A stretch of 64,000 bases of DNA from Megascapheus bottae. Taxonomy: Eukaryota; Chordata; Mammalia; Rodentia; Geomyidae. This document shows positions 1-12,689 of this stretch, in pieces. Every line of letters begins with the position of its first letter. Position 1 is the stretch's first letter. The position numbers and the translations under genes are program-made. Below the pieces are notes generated by a model that searched no databases, was not told the DNA's origin, and saw nothing but the letters and a program-made list of their open reading frames with translations. The stretch covers positions 1 to 64,000 of the forward strand of contig JANJXV010001814.1 in the NCBI GenBank assembly GCA_024803745.1. The letters are read 5' to 3'.

Positions 1-454
1 CCATACTATGACTTCACACAACTCCATCTATGACTTCACACACCTCAATTCTGACTTCACACACCTCTATTCTATGACTTCGCACACGCCATTTTTACAT
101 CACACACCTCCATTCTATGACTTCACAGACCTCGAATCTGTGACTTCACTCACCTGCACTCTATGACTTCACACTCCTCCATTCTATGATTTCCCACACC
201 TCCTTTTTATGACTTCACCCACCTCCAATCTATGACTACACACCTCCATTCGGACTTCACACACCTGCATTCTGTGACTTCACACACCTCCATTCTATGA
301 GTTCACACACCTCCATTCTGTGACTTCACACACTTTCATTCTTACTTCAGAAACATCCATTCTATGACTTCACAAACCTCCATTCTGTGACTTCACACAC
401 CTCCATTCTGAGTTCACACAACTCCATTCGGTGACTTCACACACCTCCATTCTG

Positions 455-1430
455 TGCCTTCACACACCTCCATTCTATGACTTCACACACTTCCATTCTA
501 CGACTTCACACACCTCCATTCTGTGACGTCAAACACCTCCATTCTAAGTTCACACACCTCCAATCTGTGACTTCACACACCTCCATTCTGTGACTTCACA
601 CACCTCCATTCTATGACTTCACACACTTCCATACTATGACTTCACACACCTACATTCTGTGACTTTACACACCTCCATTCTGAGTTCACACAACTCCATT
701 CGGTGACTGCACACACCTCCATTCTGTGCCTTCACACACCTCCATTCTATGACTTCACACACTTCCATTCTACGACTTCACACTCCTCCATTCTGTGACG
801 TCAAACACCTCCATTCTAAGTTCACACACCTCCAATCTGTGACTTCACACACCTCCATTCTGTGACTTCACACACCTCCATTCTATGACTTCACAAAACT
901 CCATTCTATGACTTCACACACCGCCATTCTGTGACTTCACACACCTCCATTCTATGACTTCACACACTTCCATTCTACGACTTCACACACCTCCATTCTG
1001 TGACGTCAAACACCTCCATTCTAAGTTCACACACCTCCAATCTGTGACTTCACACACCTCCATTCTGTGACTTCACACACCTCCATTCTATGACTTCACA
1101 CACTTCCATACTATGACTTCACACACCTACATTCTGTGACTTTACACACCTCCATTCTGAGTTCACACAACTCCATTCGGTGACTGCACACACCTCCATT
1201 CTGTGCCTTCACACACCTCGATTCTATGACTTCACACACTTCCATTCTACGACTTCACACTCCTCCATTCTGTGACGTCAAACACCTCCATTCTAAGTTC
1301 ACACACCTCCAATCTGTGACTTCACACACCTCCATTCTGTGACTTCACACACCTCCATTCTATGACTTCACAAAACTCCATTCTATGACTTCACACACCG
1401 CCATTCTGTGACTTCACACACCTCCACTCT
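455..1430. repeat. 477-bp tandem duplication within domain A
   Basis: The passage holding GACGTC at 525 and 797 (272 bp apart) reappears with GACGTC at 1002 and 1274, an exact 477-bp shift. Copy 1 is about 455-931 and copy 2 about 932-1408, with similarity running on to about 1430. Copy 2 carries at least one private change, CACCTCGATT near 1217 for CACCTCCATT. The same paired layout is found near 4,667-5,280, because positions 1 to about 1,068 recur at 4,213 to 5,280 (offset 4212). Confidence 0.8.
524..531. promoter_or_regulatory. CRE-type octamer TGACGTCA (representative of a recurring set)
   Basis: A single T-to-G change in the monomer's TGACTTCA gives the palindromic octamer TGACGTCA, the consensus for CREB/ATF bZIP factors. 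Copies noted start at 524, 796, 1001, 1273, 1970, 2378, 4736, 5008, 5213, 5711, 7690, 9306, 10024, 10859, 11801, 12209, 14458, 15243, 17111, 17896, 18731, 19673, 21178, 22013, 22955, 23363, 48934, 49769, 55059, 55894, 56836, 57244, 57917, 58752 and 59694. All lie in domain A blocks. The motif match is exact; binding or a regulatory role is unproven, and chance origin followed by copying would explain the spread. Confidence 0.35.
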
Positions 1431-2603
1431 ATGACTTCACACACTTCCATACTATGACTTCACACAACTCCATCTATGACTTCACACACCTCAATTCTGA
1501 CTTCACACACCTCTATTCTATGACTTCGCACACTCCATTTTTACATCACACACCTCCATTCTATGACTTCACAGACCTCGAATCTGTGACTTCACTCACC
1601 TGCACTCTATGACTTCACACTCCTCCATTCTATGATTTCCCACACCTCCTTTTTATGACTTCACCCACCTCCAATCTATGACTACACACCTCCATTCTGA
1701 CTGCACACACCTGCATTCTGTGACTTCACACACCTCCATTCTATGAGTTCACACACCTCCATTCTGTGACTTCACACACCTTCATTCTTACTTCAGAAAC
1801 ATCCATTCTATGACTTCACAAACCTCCATTCTGTGACTTCACACACCTCCATTCTGAGTTCACACAACTCCATTCGGTGACTTCACACACCTCCATTCTG
1901 TGCCTTCACACACCTCCATTCTATGACTTCACACACTTCCATTCTATGACTTCACACACCTCCCTTCTGTGACGTCAAACACCTCCATTCTAACTTCACA
2001 CACCTCCAATCTGTGACTTCACACACCTCCATTCTGTGACTTCACACACCTCCATTCTATGAATTCACACCCATCCATTCTATGACTTCACACACCTACA
2101 TTCTGTGACTTTACACACCTCCATTCTGAGTTCACACACATCCATTCTTTGACTTCACACACCTCCATTCTGTTACTTCCCACACCTCCATTCTGTGACT
2201 TCACACACCTCCATTCTATGACTTCACTCACCTCCATTCTGTGACTTCACACACCTCCAATTTGACTTTACATACCTCCATTCTATGACTTCACAAACCT
2301 CCATTCTTTGACTTCACACACCTCCATTCTGTGATTTCACAAACCTCCATTCTATGATTTCACACACCTCCATTTTATGACGTCACACACCTCCATTTTG
2401 ACTTCACTCACCTCCATTATGTGACTTCACACTCCTCCCTTCGGTGACTTCACACACCTCCATTCTATGACTTCACACATCTACATTCTATGACTTCACA
2501 CACTTCCATTCTATGATTTCACATACCTCCATGCTATCATTTCACACACCTCCATTCTGTGACTTCACACACCTCCATTCTGAGTTCACATACCTCCATT
2601 CTG

Positions 2604-2610
2604 TGACTCA
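2604..2610. promoter_or_regulatory. AP-1-type heptamer TGACTCA (recurring)
   Basis: A one-base loss in the monomer's TGACTTCA gives TGACTCA, the AP-1 consensus. It lies in the same higher-order position, 74 bases after each CATGCTAT landmark, at 2604, 5937, 7916, 12435, 23589, 57470 and 60079. The match is exact, but its spread follows the copying of the unit, and nothing in the sequence shows use. Confidence 0.2.
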
Positions 2611-4212
2611 ACACACCTCCATTCTGACTTCACACACCTCCATTTTGACTTCACACACCTCATTTCTTGACTTCACACACCTCCATGCTGACTTCACACA
2701 CCTCCATTCTATGACTTCACACAGCTCTATTCTATGACTTCACACACCTCAATTCTGAGTTCACACACCTCCATTCTGTGACTTCACACACCTCCATTCT
2801 GACTTTACACATCTCCATTGTATGACTTCACACATCTCCATTCTGTGACTTCACACACCTCCATTCTATGACTTCACACACCTCCATTGTTACTTCAGAA
2901 GCATTCATTCTATGACTTCGCCCACCTCCATTCTGTGACTTCACACACCTCCATTCTGTGACTTCACACACCTCAATTCTGTGACTTCACACACCTCCAT
3001 TTTGACTTAACACACCTCCATTCTATGAGTTCACACACCTCCATTCTGACTTCACACCACTCCATTCTATGACTTCACACACCTACATTCGGACTTCACA
3101 CACCTCCATTCTATGACTTCGAACACCACCATTCTGAATTCACACTCCTCCATTCTGTGACTTCACACACCTCCATTCCATGACTTCACATACCTCCATT
3201 CGATGACTTCACACATCTCCATTTTGACTTCACACACCTCCACTCTGTGACTTCACACACCTCCATTTGTGACTTCACACACCACATTTTTGACTTCACA
3301 CACCTCCATTCTGTGACTTCACACACCTCCATTCTGTGACTTCACACGCCTCCGTTTTGTCTTCACACACCTCCATTTTGTGACTTCACACACCTATATT
3401 CTGTGACTTCACACTCCTCTATTGTTTGACTTCACACAGGTCGATTCTTTGACTTCACACACCTCCAGTCCATGAGTTCACACACCTCCATTCTATGAGT
3501 TCACACACCTCCATTTTGACTTCACACACCTCCATTCTATGACTTCACACACCTTCATTCTTACTTCAGAAAGTTCCATTCTATGACTTCACACACCTCC
3601 ATTGTATGACTTCACAAACCTCCATTCTGTGACCTCACACACCTCCATTCTGGGTTCACTCACCTCCAATCTGTGACTTCACACACCTCCATTCTGTTAC
3701 TTCCCACACCTCCATTCTGTGACTTCACACACCTCCGTTCTATGACTTCACACACCTCCCTTCTATGACTTCACACACCTCCATTCTGTGACTTCACACA
3801 CCTCCATTCTATGACTTCACACACCTCCATTCTATGACTTCACACATCTCCAATATATGACTACAAACACCTGAATTCTGTGACTTCACACACCTGCATT
3901 CTATGACTTCATACCCTTCAATTCTGTGGCTTCACACACCTCAGTTCTCTGACTTCACACACGTCCATTCTATGACTTCACCCACCTCATTCTATGACTT
4001 CACACACCTCCAATTTGACTTTACATACCTCCATTCTATGACTTCACACACCTCCATTCTCTGACTTCACACACCTCCATTCTGTGACTTCACACACCTC
4101 CATTCTGACTTCACACAGCTCCATTCTATGACTTCACAAAACTCCATTCTATGACTTCACACACCGCCATTCTGTGACTTCACACACCTCCACTCTATGA
4201 CTTCACACACTT

Positions 4213-5280
4213 CCATACTATGACTTCACACAACTCCATCTATGACTTCACACACCTCAATTCTGACTTCACACACCTCTATTCTATGACTTCGCACACG
4301 CCATTTTTACATCACACACCTCCATTCTATGACTTCACAGACCTCGAATCTGTGACTTCACTCACCTGCACTCTATGACTTCACACTCCTCCATTCTATG
4401 ATTTCCCACACCTCCTTTTTATGACTTCACCCACCTCCAATCTATGACTACACACCTCCATTCGGACTTCACACACCTGCATTCTGTGACTTCACACACC
4501 TCCATTCTATGAGTTCACACACCTCCATTCTGTGACTTCACACCCTTTCATTCTTACTTCAGAAACATCCATTCTATGACTTCACAAACCTCCATTCTGT
4601 GACTTCACACACCTCCATTCTGAGTTCACACAACTCCATTCGGTGACTTCACACACCTCCATTCTGTGCCTTCACACACCTCCATTCTATGACTTCACAC
4701 ACTTCCATTCTACGACTTCACACACCTCCATTCTGTGACGTCAAACACCTCCATTCTAAGTTCACACACCTCCAATCTGTGACTTCACACACCTCCAGTC
4801 TGTGACTTCACACACCTCCATTCTATGACTTCACACACTTCCATACTATGACTTCACACACCTACATTCTGTGACTTTACACACCTCCATTCTGAGTTCA
4901 CACAACTCCATTCGGTGACTGCACACACCTCCATTCTGTGCCTTCACACACCTCCATTCTATGACTTCACACACTTCCATTCTACGACTTCACACTCCTC
5001 CATTCTGTGACGTCAAACACCTCCATTCTAAGTTCACACACCTCCAATCTGTGACTTCACACACCTCCATTCTGTGACTTCACACACCTCCATTCTATGA
5101 CTTCACAAAACTCCATTCTATGACTTCACACACCGCCATTCTGTGACTTCACACACCTCCATTCTATGACTTCACACACTTCCATTCTACGACTTCACAC
5201 ACCTCCATTCTGTGACGTCAAACACCTCCATTCTAAGTTCACACACCTCCAATCTGTGACTTCACACACCTCCATTCTGT
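4213..5280. repeat. Second copy of the window's first 1.07 kb (offset 4212)
   Basis: The CCATACTATG landmark at 4213 begins a passage that follows positions 1 to about 1068 monomer by monomer. GACGTC at 525, 797 and 1002 returns at 4737, 5009 and 5214. The match ends near 5280, where the copy reads TTACTTCACAC and then enters the CGCCTCCGTTTTGTC passage, while the original continues with TGACTTC monomers. The original begins at or before base 1, so the duplicated block probably extends beyond the window on the left. Confidence 0.8.
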
Positions 5281-5284
5281 TACT

Positions 5285-8200
5285 TCACACACCTCCATTC
5301 TGTGACTTCACACGCCTCCGTTTTGTCTTCACACACCTCCATTTTGTGACTTCACACACCTCCATTCTGTGACTTCACACACCTCCATTCTATGAATTCA
5401 CACCCATCCATTCTTTGACTTCACACACCTACGTTCTGTGACTTTACACACCTCCATTCTGAGTTCACACACATCCATTCTTTGACTTCACACACCTCCA
5501 TTCTGTTACTTCCCACACCTCCATTCTGTGACTTCACACACCTCCATTCTATGACTTCACTCACCTCCATTCTATGACTTCACACACCTCCAATTTGACT
5601 TTACATACCTCCATTCTATGACTTCACAAACCTCCATTCTTTGACTTCACACACCTCCATTCTGTGATTTCACAAACCTCCATTCTATGATTTCACACAC
5701 CTCCATTTTATGACGTCACACACCTCCATTTTGACTTCACTCACCTCCATTATGTGACTTCACACTCCTCCCTTCGGTGACTTCACACACCTCCATTCTA
5801 TGACTTCACACATCTACATTCTATGACTTCACACACTTCCATTCTATGATTTCACATACCTCCATGCTATCATTTCACACACCTCCATTCTGTGACTTCA
5901 CACACCTCCATTCTGAGTTCACATACCTCCATTCTGTGACTCAACACACCTCCATTCTGACTTCACACACCTCCATTTGACTTCACACACCTCATTTCTT
6001 GACTTCACACACCTCCATGCTGACTTCACACACCTCCATTCTATGACTTCACACAGCTCTATTCTATGACTTCACACACCTCAATTCTGAGTTCACACAC
6101 CTCCATTCTGTGACTTCACACACCTCCATTCTGACTTTACACATCTCCATTGTATGACCTCACACATCTCCATTCTGTGACTTCACACACCTCCATTCTA
6201 TGACTTCACACACCTTCATTGTTACTTCAGAAGCATTCATTCTATGACTTCGCCCACCTCCATACTGTGACTTCACACACCTCCATTCTGTGACTTCATA
6301 CACCTCAATTCTGTGACTTCACACACCTCCATTTTGACTTAACACACCTCCATTCTATGAGTTCACACACCTCCATTCTGACTTCACACCACTCCATTCT
6401 ATGACTTCACACACCTACATTCGGACTTCACACACCTCCATTCTATGACTTCGAACACCACCATTCTGAATTCACACTCCTCCATTCTGTGACTTCACAC
6501 ACCTCCATTCCATGACTTCACATACCTCCATTCGATGACTTCACACATCTCCATTTTGACTTCACACACCTCCACTCTGTGACTTCACACACCTCCATTT
6601 GTGACTTCACACACCACATTTTTGACTTCACACACCTCCATTCTGTGACTTCACACACCTCCATTCTGTGACTTCACACGCCTCCGTTTTGTCTTCACAC
6701 ACCTCCATTTTGTGACTTCACACACCTATATTCTGTGACTTCACACTCCTCTATTGTTTGACTTCACACAGGTCGATTCTTTGACTTCACACACCTCCAT
6801 TCTATGACTTCACACACCTTCATTCTTACTTCAGAAAGTTCCATTCTATGACTTCACACACCTCCATTGTATGACTTCACAAACCTCCATTCTGTGACCT
6901 CACACACCTCCATTCTGGGTTCACTCACCTCCAATCTGTGACTTCACACACCTCCATTCTATTACTTCCCACACCTCCATTCTGTGACTTCACACACCTC
7001 CATTCTATGACTTCACACACCTCCATTCTATGACTTCACACATCTCCAATATATGACTACAAACACCTGAATTCTGTGACTTCACACACCTGCATTCTAT
7101 GACTTCATACCCTTCAATTCTGTGGCTTCACACACCTCAGTTCTCTGACTTCACACACGTCCATTCTATGACTTCACCCACCTCCATTGTATGACTTCAC
7201 ACACCTCCAATTTGACTTTACATACCTCCATTCTATGACTTCACAAACCTCCATTCTCTGACTTCACACACCTCCATTCTGTGACTTCACACGCCTCCGT
7301 TTTGTCTTCACACACCTCCATTTTGTGACTTCACACACCTCCATTCTGTGACTTCACACACCTCCATTCTATGAATTCACACCCATCCATTCTTTGACTT
7401 CACACACCTACATTCTGTGACTTTACACACCTCCATTCTGAGTTCACACACATCCATTCTTTGACTTCACACACCTCCATTCTGTTACTTCCCACACCTC
7501 CATTCTGTGACTTCACACACCTCCATTCTATGACTTCACTCACCTCCATTCTATGACTTCACACACCTCCAATTTGACTTTACATACCTCCATTCTATGA
7601 CTTCACAAACCTCCATTCTTTGACTTCACACACCTCCATTCTGTGATTTCACAAACCTCCATTCTATGATTTCACACACCTCCATTTTATGACGTCACAC
7701 ACCTCCATTTTGACTTCACTCACCTCCATTATGTGACTTCACACTCCTCCCTTCGGTGACTTCACACACCTCCATTCTATGACTTCACACATCTACATTC
7801 TATGACTTCACACACTTCCATTCTATGATTTCACATACCTCCATGCTATTATTTCACACACCTCCATTCTGTGACTTCACACACCTCCATTCTGAGTTCA
7901 CATACCTCCATTCTGTGACTCAACACACCTCCATTCTGACTTCACACACCTCCATTTTGACTTCACACACCTCATTTCTTGACTTCACACACCTCCATGC
8001 TGACTTCACACACCTCCATTCTTTGACTTCACACAGCTCTATTCTATGACTTCACACACCTCAATTCTGAGTTCACACACCTCCATTCTGTGACTTCACA
8101 CACCTCCATTCTGACTTTACACATCTCCATTGTATGACCTCACACATCTCCATTCTGTGACTTCACACACCTCCATTCTATGACTTCACACACCTTCATT

Positions 8201-9264
8201 GTTACTTCAGAAGCATTCATTCTATGACTTCGCCCACCTCCATACTGTGACTTCACACACCTCCATTCTGTGACTTCATACACCTCAATTCTGTGACTTC
8301 ACACACCTCCATTTTGACTTAACACACCTCCATTCTATGAGTTCACACACCTCCATTCTGACTTCACACCACTCCATTCTATGACTTCACACACCTACAT
8401 TCGGACTTCACACACCTCCATTCTATGACTTCGAACACCACCATTCTGAATTCACACTCCTCCATTCTGTGACTTCACACACCTCCATTCCAACTTCACA
8501 TACCTCCATTCGATGACTTCATACATCTCCATTTTGACTTCACACACCTCCACTCTGTGACTTCACACACCTCCATTTGTGACTTCACACACCACATTTT
8601 TGACTTCACACACCTCCATTCTGTGACTTCACACACCTCCATTCTGTGACTTCACACGCCTCCGTTTTGTCTTCACACACCTCCATTTTGTGACTTCACA
8701 CACCTATATTCTGTGACTTCACACTCCTCTATTGTTTGACTTCACACAGGTCGATTCTTTGACTTCACACACCTCCATTCTATGACTTCACACACCTTCA
8801 TTCTTACTTCAGAAAGTTCCATTCTATGACTTCACACACCTCCATTGTATGACTTCACAAACCTCCATTCTGTGACCTCACACACCTCCATTCTGGGTTC
8901 ACTCACCTCCAATCTGTGACTTCACACACCTCCATTCTGTTACTTCCCACACCTCCATTCTGTGACTTCACACACCTCCATTCTATGACTTCACACACCT
9001 CCATTCTATGACTTCACACATCTCCAATATATGACTACAAACACCTGAATTCTGTGACTTCACACACCTCCATTCTATGACTTCATACCCTTCAATTCTG
9101 TGGCTTCACACACCTCAGTTCTCTGACTTCACACACGTCCATTCTATGACTTCACCCACCTCCATTGTATGACTTCACACACCTCCAATTTGACTTTACA
9201 TACCTCCATTCTATGACTTCACAAACCTCCATTCTCTGACTTCACACACCTCCATTCTGTGATT
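5285..9264. repeat. Two tandem copies of a 1979-bp higher-order unit
   Basis: Landmarks repeat at exactly 1979 bp: CGCCTCCG at 5313 and 7292, CATGCTAT at 5863 and 7842, and GTGGCTTC near 7123 and 9102. Copy 1 is about 5,285-7,263 and copy 2 about 7,264-9,242, with matching sequence to about 9,264. Copy 2 has small private changes, such as CATGCTATTATT for CATGCTATCATT and the loss of two bases in a CCATTCCAACTTC monomer near 8,490. Part of the unit also matches about 2,040-3,020 at offset 3333, so the unit was assembled from an existing domain-A order. Confidence 0.85.
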
Positions 9265-10427
9265 TCACAAACCTCCATTCTATGATTTGACACACCTCCA
9301 TTTTATGACGTCACAAACCTCCATTTTGACTTCACTCACCTCCATTCTATGACTTCACACCCCTCCCTTCTATGAATTCGCACACCTCCATTCTTTGACT
9401 TCACACACCTAAATTCTGAGTTGACACACCTCCATTCTGTGACTTCACACACCTCCATTCTGACTTCACACAGCTCCATTCTATGACTTCACAAAACTCC
9501 ATTCTATGACTTCACACACCGCCATTCTGTGACTTCACACACCTCCAGTCTATGACTTCACACACTTCCATACTATGACTTCACACAACTCCATCTATGA
9601 CTTCACACACCTCAATTCTGACTTCACACACCTCTATTCTATGACTTCGCACACGCCATTTTTACATCACACACCTCCATTCTATGACTTCACAGACCTC
9701 GAATCTGTGACTTCACTCACCTGCACTCTATGACTTCACACTCCTCCATTCTATGATTTCCCACACCTCCTTTTTATTACTTCACCCACCTCCAATCTAT
9801 GACTACACACCTCCATTCTGACTTCACACACCTGCATTCTGTGTCTTCACACACCTCCATTCTATGAGTTCACACACCTCCATTCTGTGACTTCACACAC
9901 CTTCATTCTTACTTCAGAAACATCCATTCTATGACTTCACAAACCTCCATTCTGTGCCTTCACACACCTCCATTCTATGACTTCACACACTTCCATTCTA
10001 CGACTTCACACACCTCCATTCTGTGACGTCAAACACCTCCATTCTAAGTTCACACACCTCCAATCTGTGACTTCACACACCTCCATCCTGTTACTTCACA
10101 CACCTCCATTCTGTGACTTCACACACCTCCGTTTTGTCTTCACACACCTCCATTTTGTGACTTCACACACCTACATTCTGTGACTTCACACTCCTCTATT
10201 GTTTGACTTCACACAGCTCCATTCTTTGACTTCACACACCTCCATTTTATGGGTTCACACACCTCCATTCTATGAGTTCACACACCTCCATTCTCTGAGT
10301 TCACACACCTCCATTTTGACTTCACACACCTCCATTTTATGACTTCACACACCTTCATTCTTACTTCAGAAAGTTCCATTCTATGACTTCACACACCTCC
10401 ATTGTATGACTTCACAAACCTCCGTTC

Positions 10428-10460
10428 TGTGACCTCACACACCTTCATTTTGAGGTCACA
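10428..10460. repeat. 10-bp-arm inverted repeat within a higher-order unit (14 copies)
   Basis: TGTGACCTCA and TGAGGTCACA are exact reverse complements, separated by 13 bases that are A/C/T only. The arms come from two neighbouring monomers whose GACTTC has become GACCTC and GAGGTC, compensating changes. The same 33-bp arrangement starts at 18300, 20077, 21582, 25652, 27525, 30385, 31896, 38189, 42636, 49338, 55463, 58321 and 62142, with arms intact wherever I checked; at 27525 only the loop differs. It could fold as a hairpin, or hold paired AGGTCA half-sites pointing outward, but nothing shows function. Confidence 0.75.
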
Positions 10461-10842
10461 CACCTCCATTCTGTGACTTCACACACCTCCATTCTGACTT
10501 CACACACCTCCATTCTATGACTTCACACACTTCCTTTCTGTGACTTCACACACCTCCATTCTGTGACTTCACACACCTCCATTCTATGACTTCACACACC
10601 TCCATTCTGTGACTTAACACGCCTCCATTCGGTGACTTCACACACCTCCATTCTATGACTTCACACACCTCCATTCTGTGACTTCACACACCTCAATTCT
10701 GGGTTCACACACCTCCAATCTGTGACTTCACACACCTCCATTCTGTGACTTCACACACCTCCATTCTGTGACTTCACACACCTCCATTTTATGACTTCAC
10801 ACACGTCCATTCTATGATTTTACACACCTCCATTCTGTGACT

Positions 10843-10866
10843 TCACACCTCCATTCTGTGACGTCA
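10843..10866. promoter_or_regulatory. T-box-like half-site next to a CRE octamer
   Basis: A two-base loss in one monomer turns TTCACACACCT into TTCACACCT, giving TCACACCT (10843-10850), the T-box half-site consensus on the reverse strand (AGGTGTGA). The next monomer carries TGACGTCA at 10859-10866. The same pair recurs just before the CRE octamers at 18731, 22013, 49769, 55894 and 58752. These are exact motif matches created by repeat variation and copied with the higher-order unit; no promoter, start site or gene is visible nearby. Confidence 0.25.
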
Positions 10867-12689
10867 CACACCTCTATTCTGTGACTTCACACACCTTCAT
10901 TCTTACTTCACAAACATACATTCTATGACTTCTCACACCTCCATACTATGACTTCACACACCTCCATTCTTTGACTTCACACACCTCCATTCTGTGTTCA
11001 CACACCTCCATTCTGTGACTTCACACACCTCAATTTTGACTTCACACACCTCCATTCTATGACTTCACTCACCTCCCTTCTATGAATTCGCACACATCCA
11101 CTCTTTGACTTCACACACCTAAATTCTGAGTTGACAGACCTCCATTCTGTGACTTCACACACATCCATTCTGACTTCACACAGCTCCATTCTATGACTTC
11201 ACAAAACTCCATTCTATGACTTCACACACTGGCATTCTGTGACTTCACACACCTCCATTCTATGACTTCACACACTTCCATACTATGACTTCACACAACT
11301 CCATCTATGACTTCACACACCTCAATTCTGACTTCACACACCTCTATTCTATGACTTCGCACACTCCATTTTTACATCACACACCTCCATTCTATGACTT
11401 CACAGACCTCGAATCTGTGACTTCACTCACCTGCACTCTATGACTTCACACTCCTCCATTCTATGATTTCCCACACCTCCTTTTTATGACTTCACCCACC
11501 TCCAATCTATGACTACACACCTCCATTCTGACTGCACACACCTGCATTCTGTGACTTCACACACCTCCATTCTATGAGTTCACACACCTCCATTCTGTGA
11601 CTTCACACACCTTCATTCTTACTTCAGAAACATCCATTCTATGACTTCACAAACCTCCATTCTGTGACTTCACACACCTCCATTCTGAGTTCACACAACT
11701 CCATTCGGTGACTTCACACACCTCCATTCTGTGCCTTCACACACCTCAATTCTATGACTTCACACACTTCCATTCTATGACTTCACAAACCTCCCTTCTG
11801 TGACGTCAAACACCTCCATTCTAACTTCACACACCTCCAATCTGTGACTTCACACACCTCCATTCTGTGACTTCACACACCTCCATTCTTTGAATTCACA
11901 CCCATCCATTCTATGACTTCACACACCTACATTCTGTGACTTTACACACCTCCATTCTGATTTCACACACATCCATTCTTTGACTTCACACACCTCCATT
12001 CTGTTACTTCCCACACCTCAATTCTGTGACTTCACACACCTCCATTCTATGACTTCACTCACCTCCATTCTATGACTTCACACACCTCCAATTTGACTTT
12101 ACATACCTCCATTCTATGACTTCACAAACCTCCATTCTTTGACTTCACACACCTCCATTCTGTGATTTCACAAACCTCCATTCTATGATTTCACACACAT
12201 CCATTTTATGACGTCACACACCTCCATTTTGACTTCACTCACCTCCATTATGTGACTTCACACTCCTCCCTTCGGTGACTTCACACACCTCCATTCTATG
12301 ACTTCACACATCTACATTCTATGACTTCACACACTTCCATTCTATGATTTCACATACCTCCATGCTATCATTTCACACACCTCCATTCTGGGACTTCACG
12401 CACCTCCATTCTGAGTTCACATACCTCCATTCTGTGACTCAACACACCTCCATTCTGACTTCACACACCTCCATTTTGACTTCACACACCTCATTTCTTG
12501 ACTTCACACACCTCCATGCTGACTTCACACACCTCCATTCTATGACTTCACACAGCTCTATTCTATGACTTCACACACCTCAATTCTGATTTCACACACC
12601 TCCATTCTGTGACTTCACACACCTCCATTCTGACTTTACACATCTCCATTTTATGACTTCACACATCTCCATTCTGTGACTTCACACAC

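Noticed and set aside
2513..2520. ATGA overlapping start/stop in most monomers, as in translational coupling
   Set aside because: It is part of the CTATGACTT link and occurs in hundreds of monomers with no coding frames on either side.
2513..2737. 74-codon open frame on the plus strand, recurring near 7825, 12344, 23498, 57379 and 59988
   Set aside because: It is a run of the repeat read in a frame held open by 21-bp monomers (peptide of repeated HTS-ILxFHTPPF type). It has no start context, no domain and no evidence of selection; its recurrence follows copying of the higher-order unit.
5166..5372. 68-codon open frame (also near 9977) and the 61-codon frame at 13909
   Set aside because: Same cause: a chance lack of in-frame TGA across a few variant monomers. 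The peptide is only the translated satellite.
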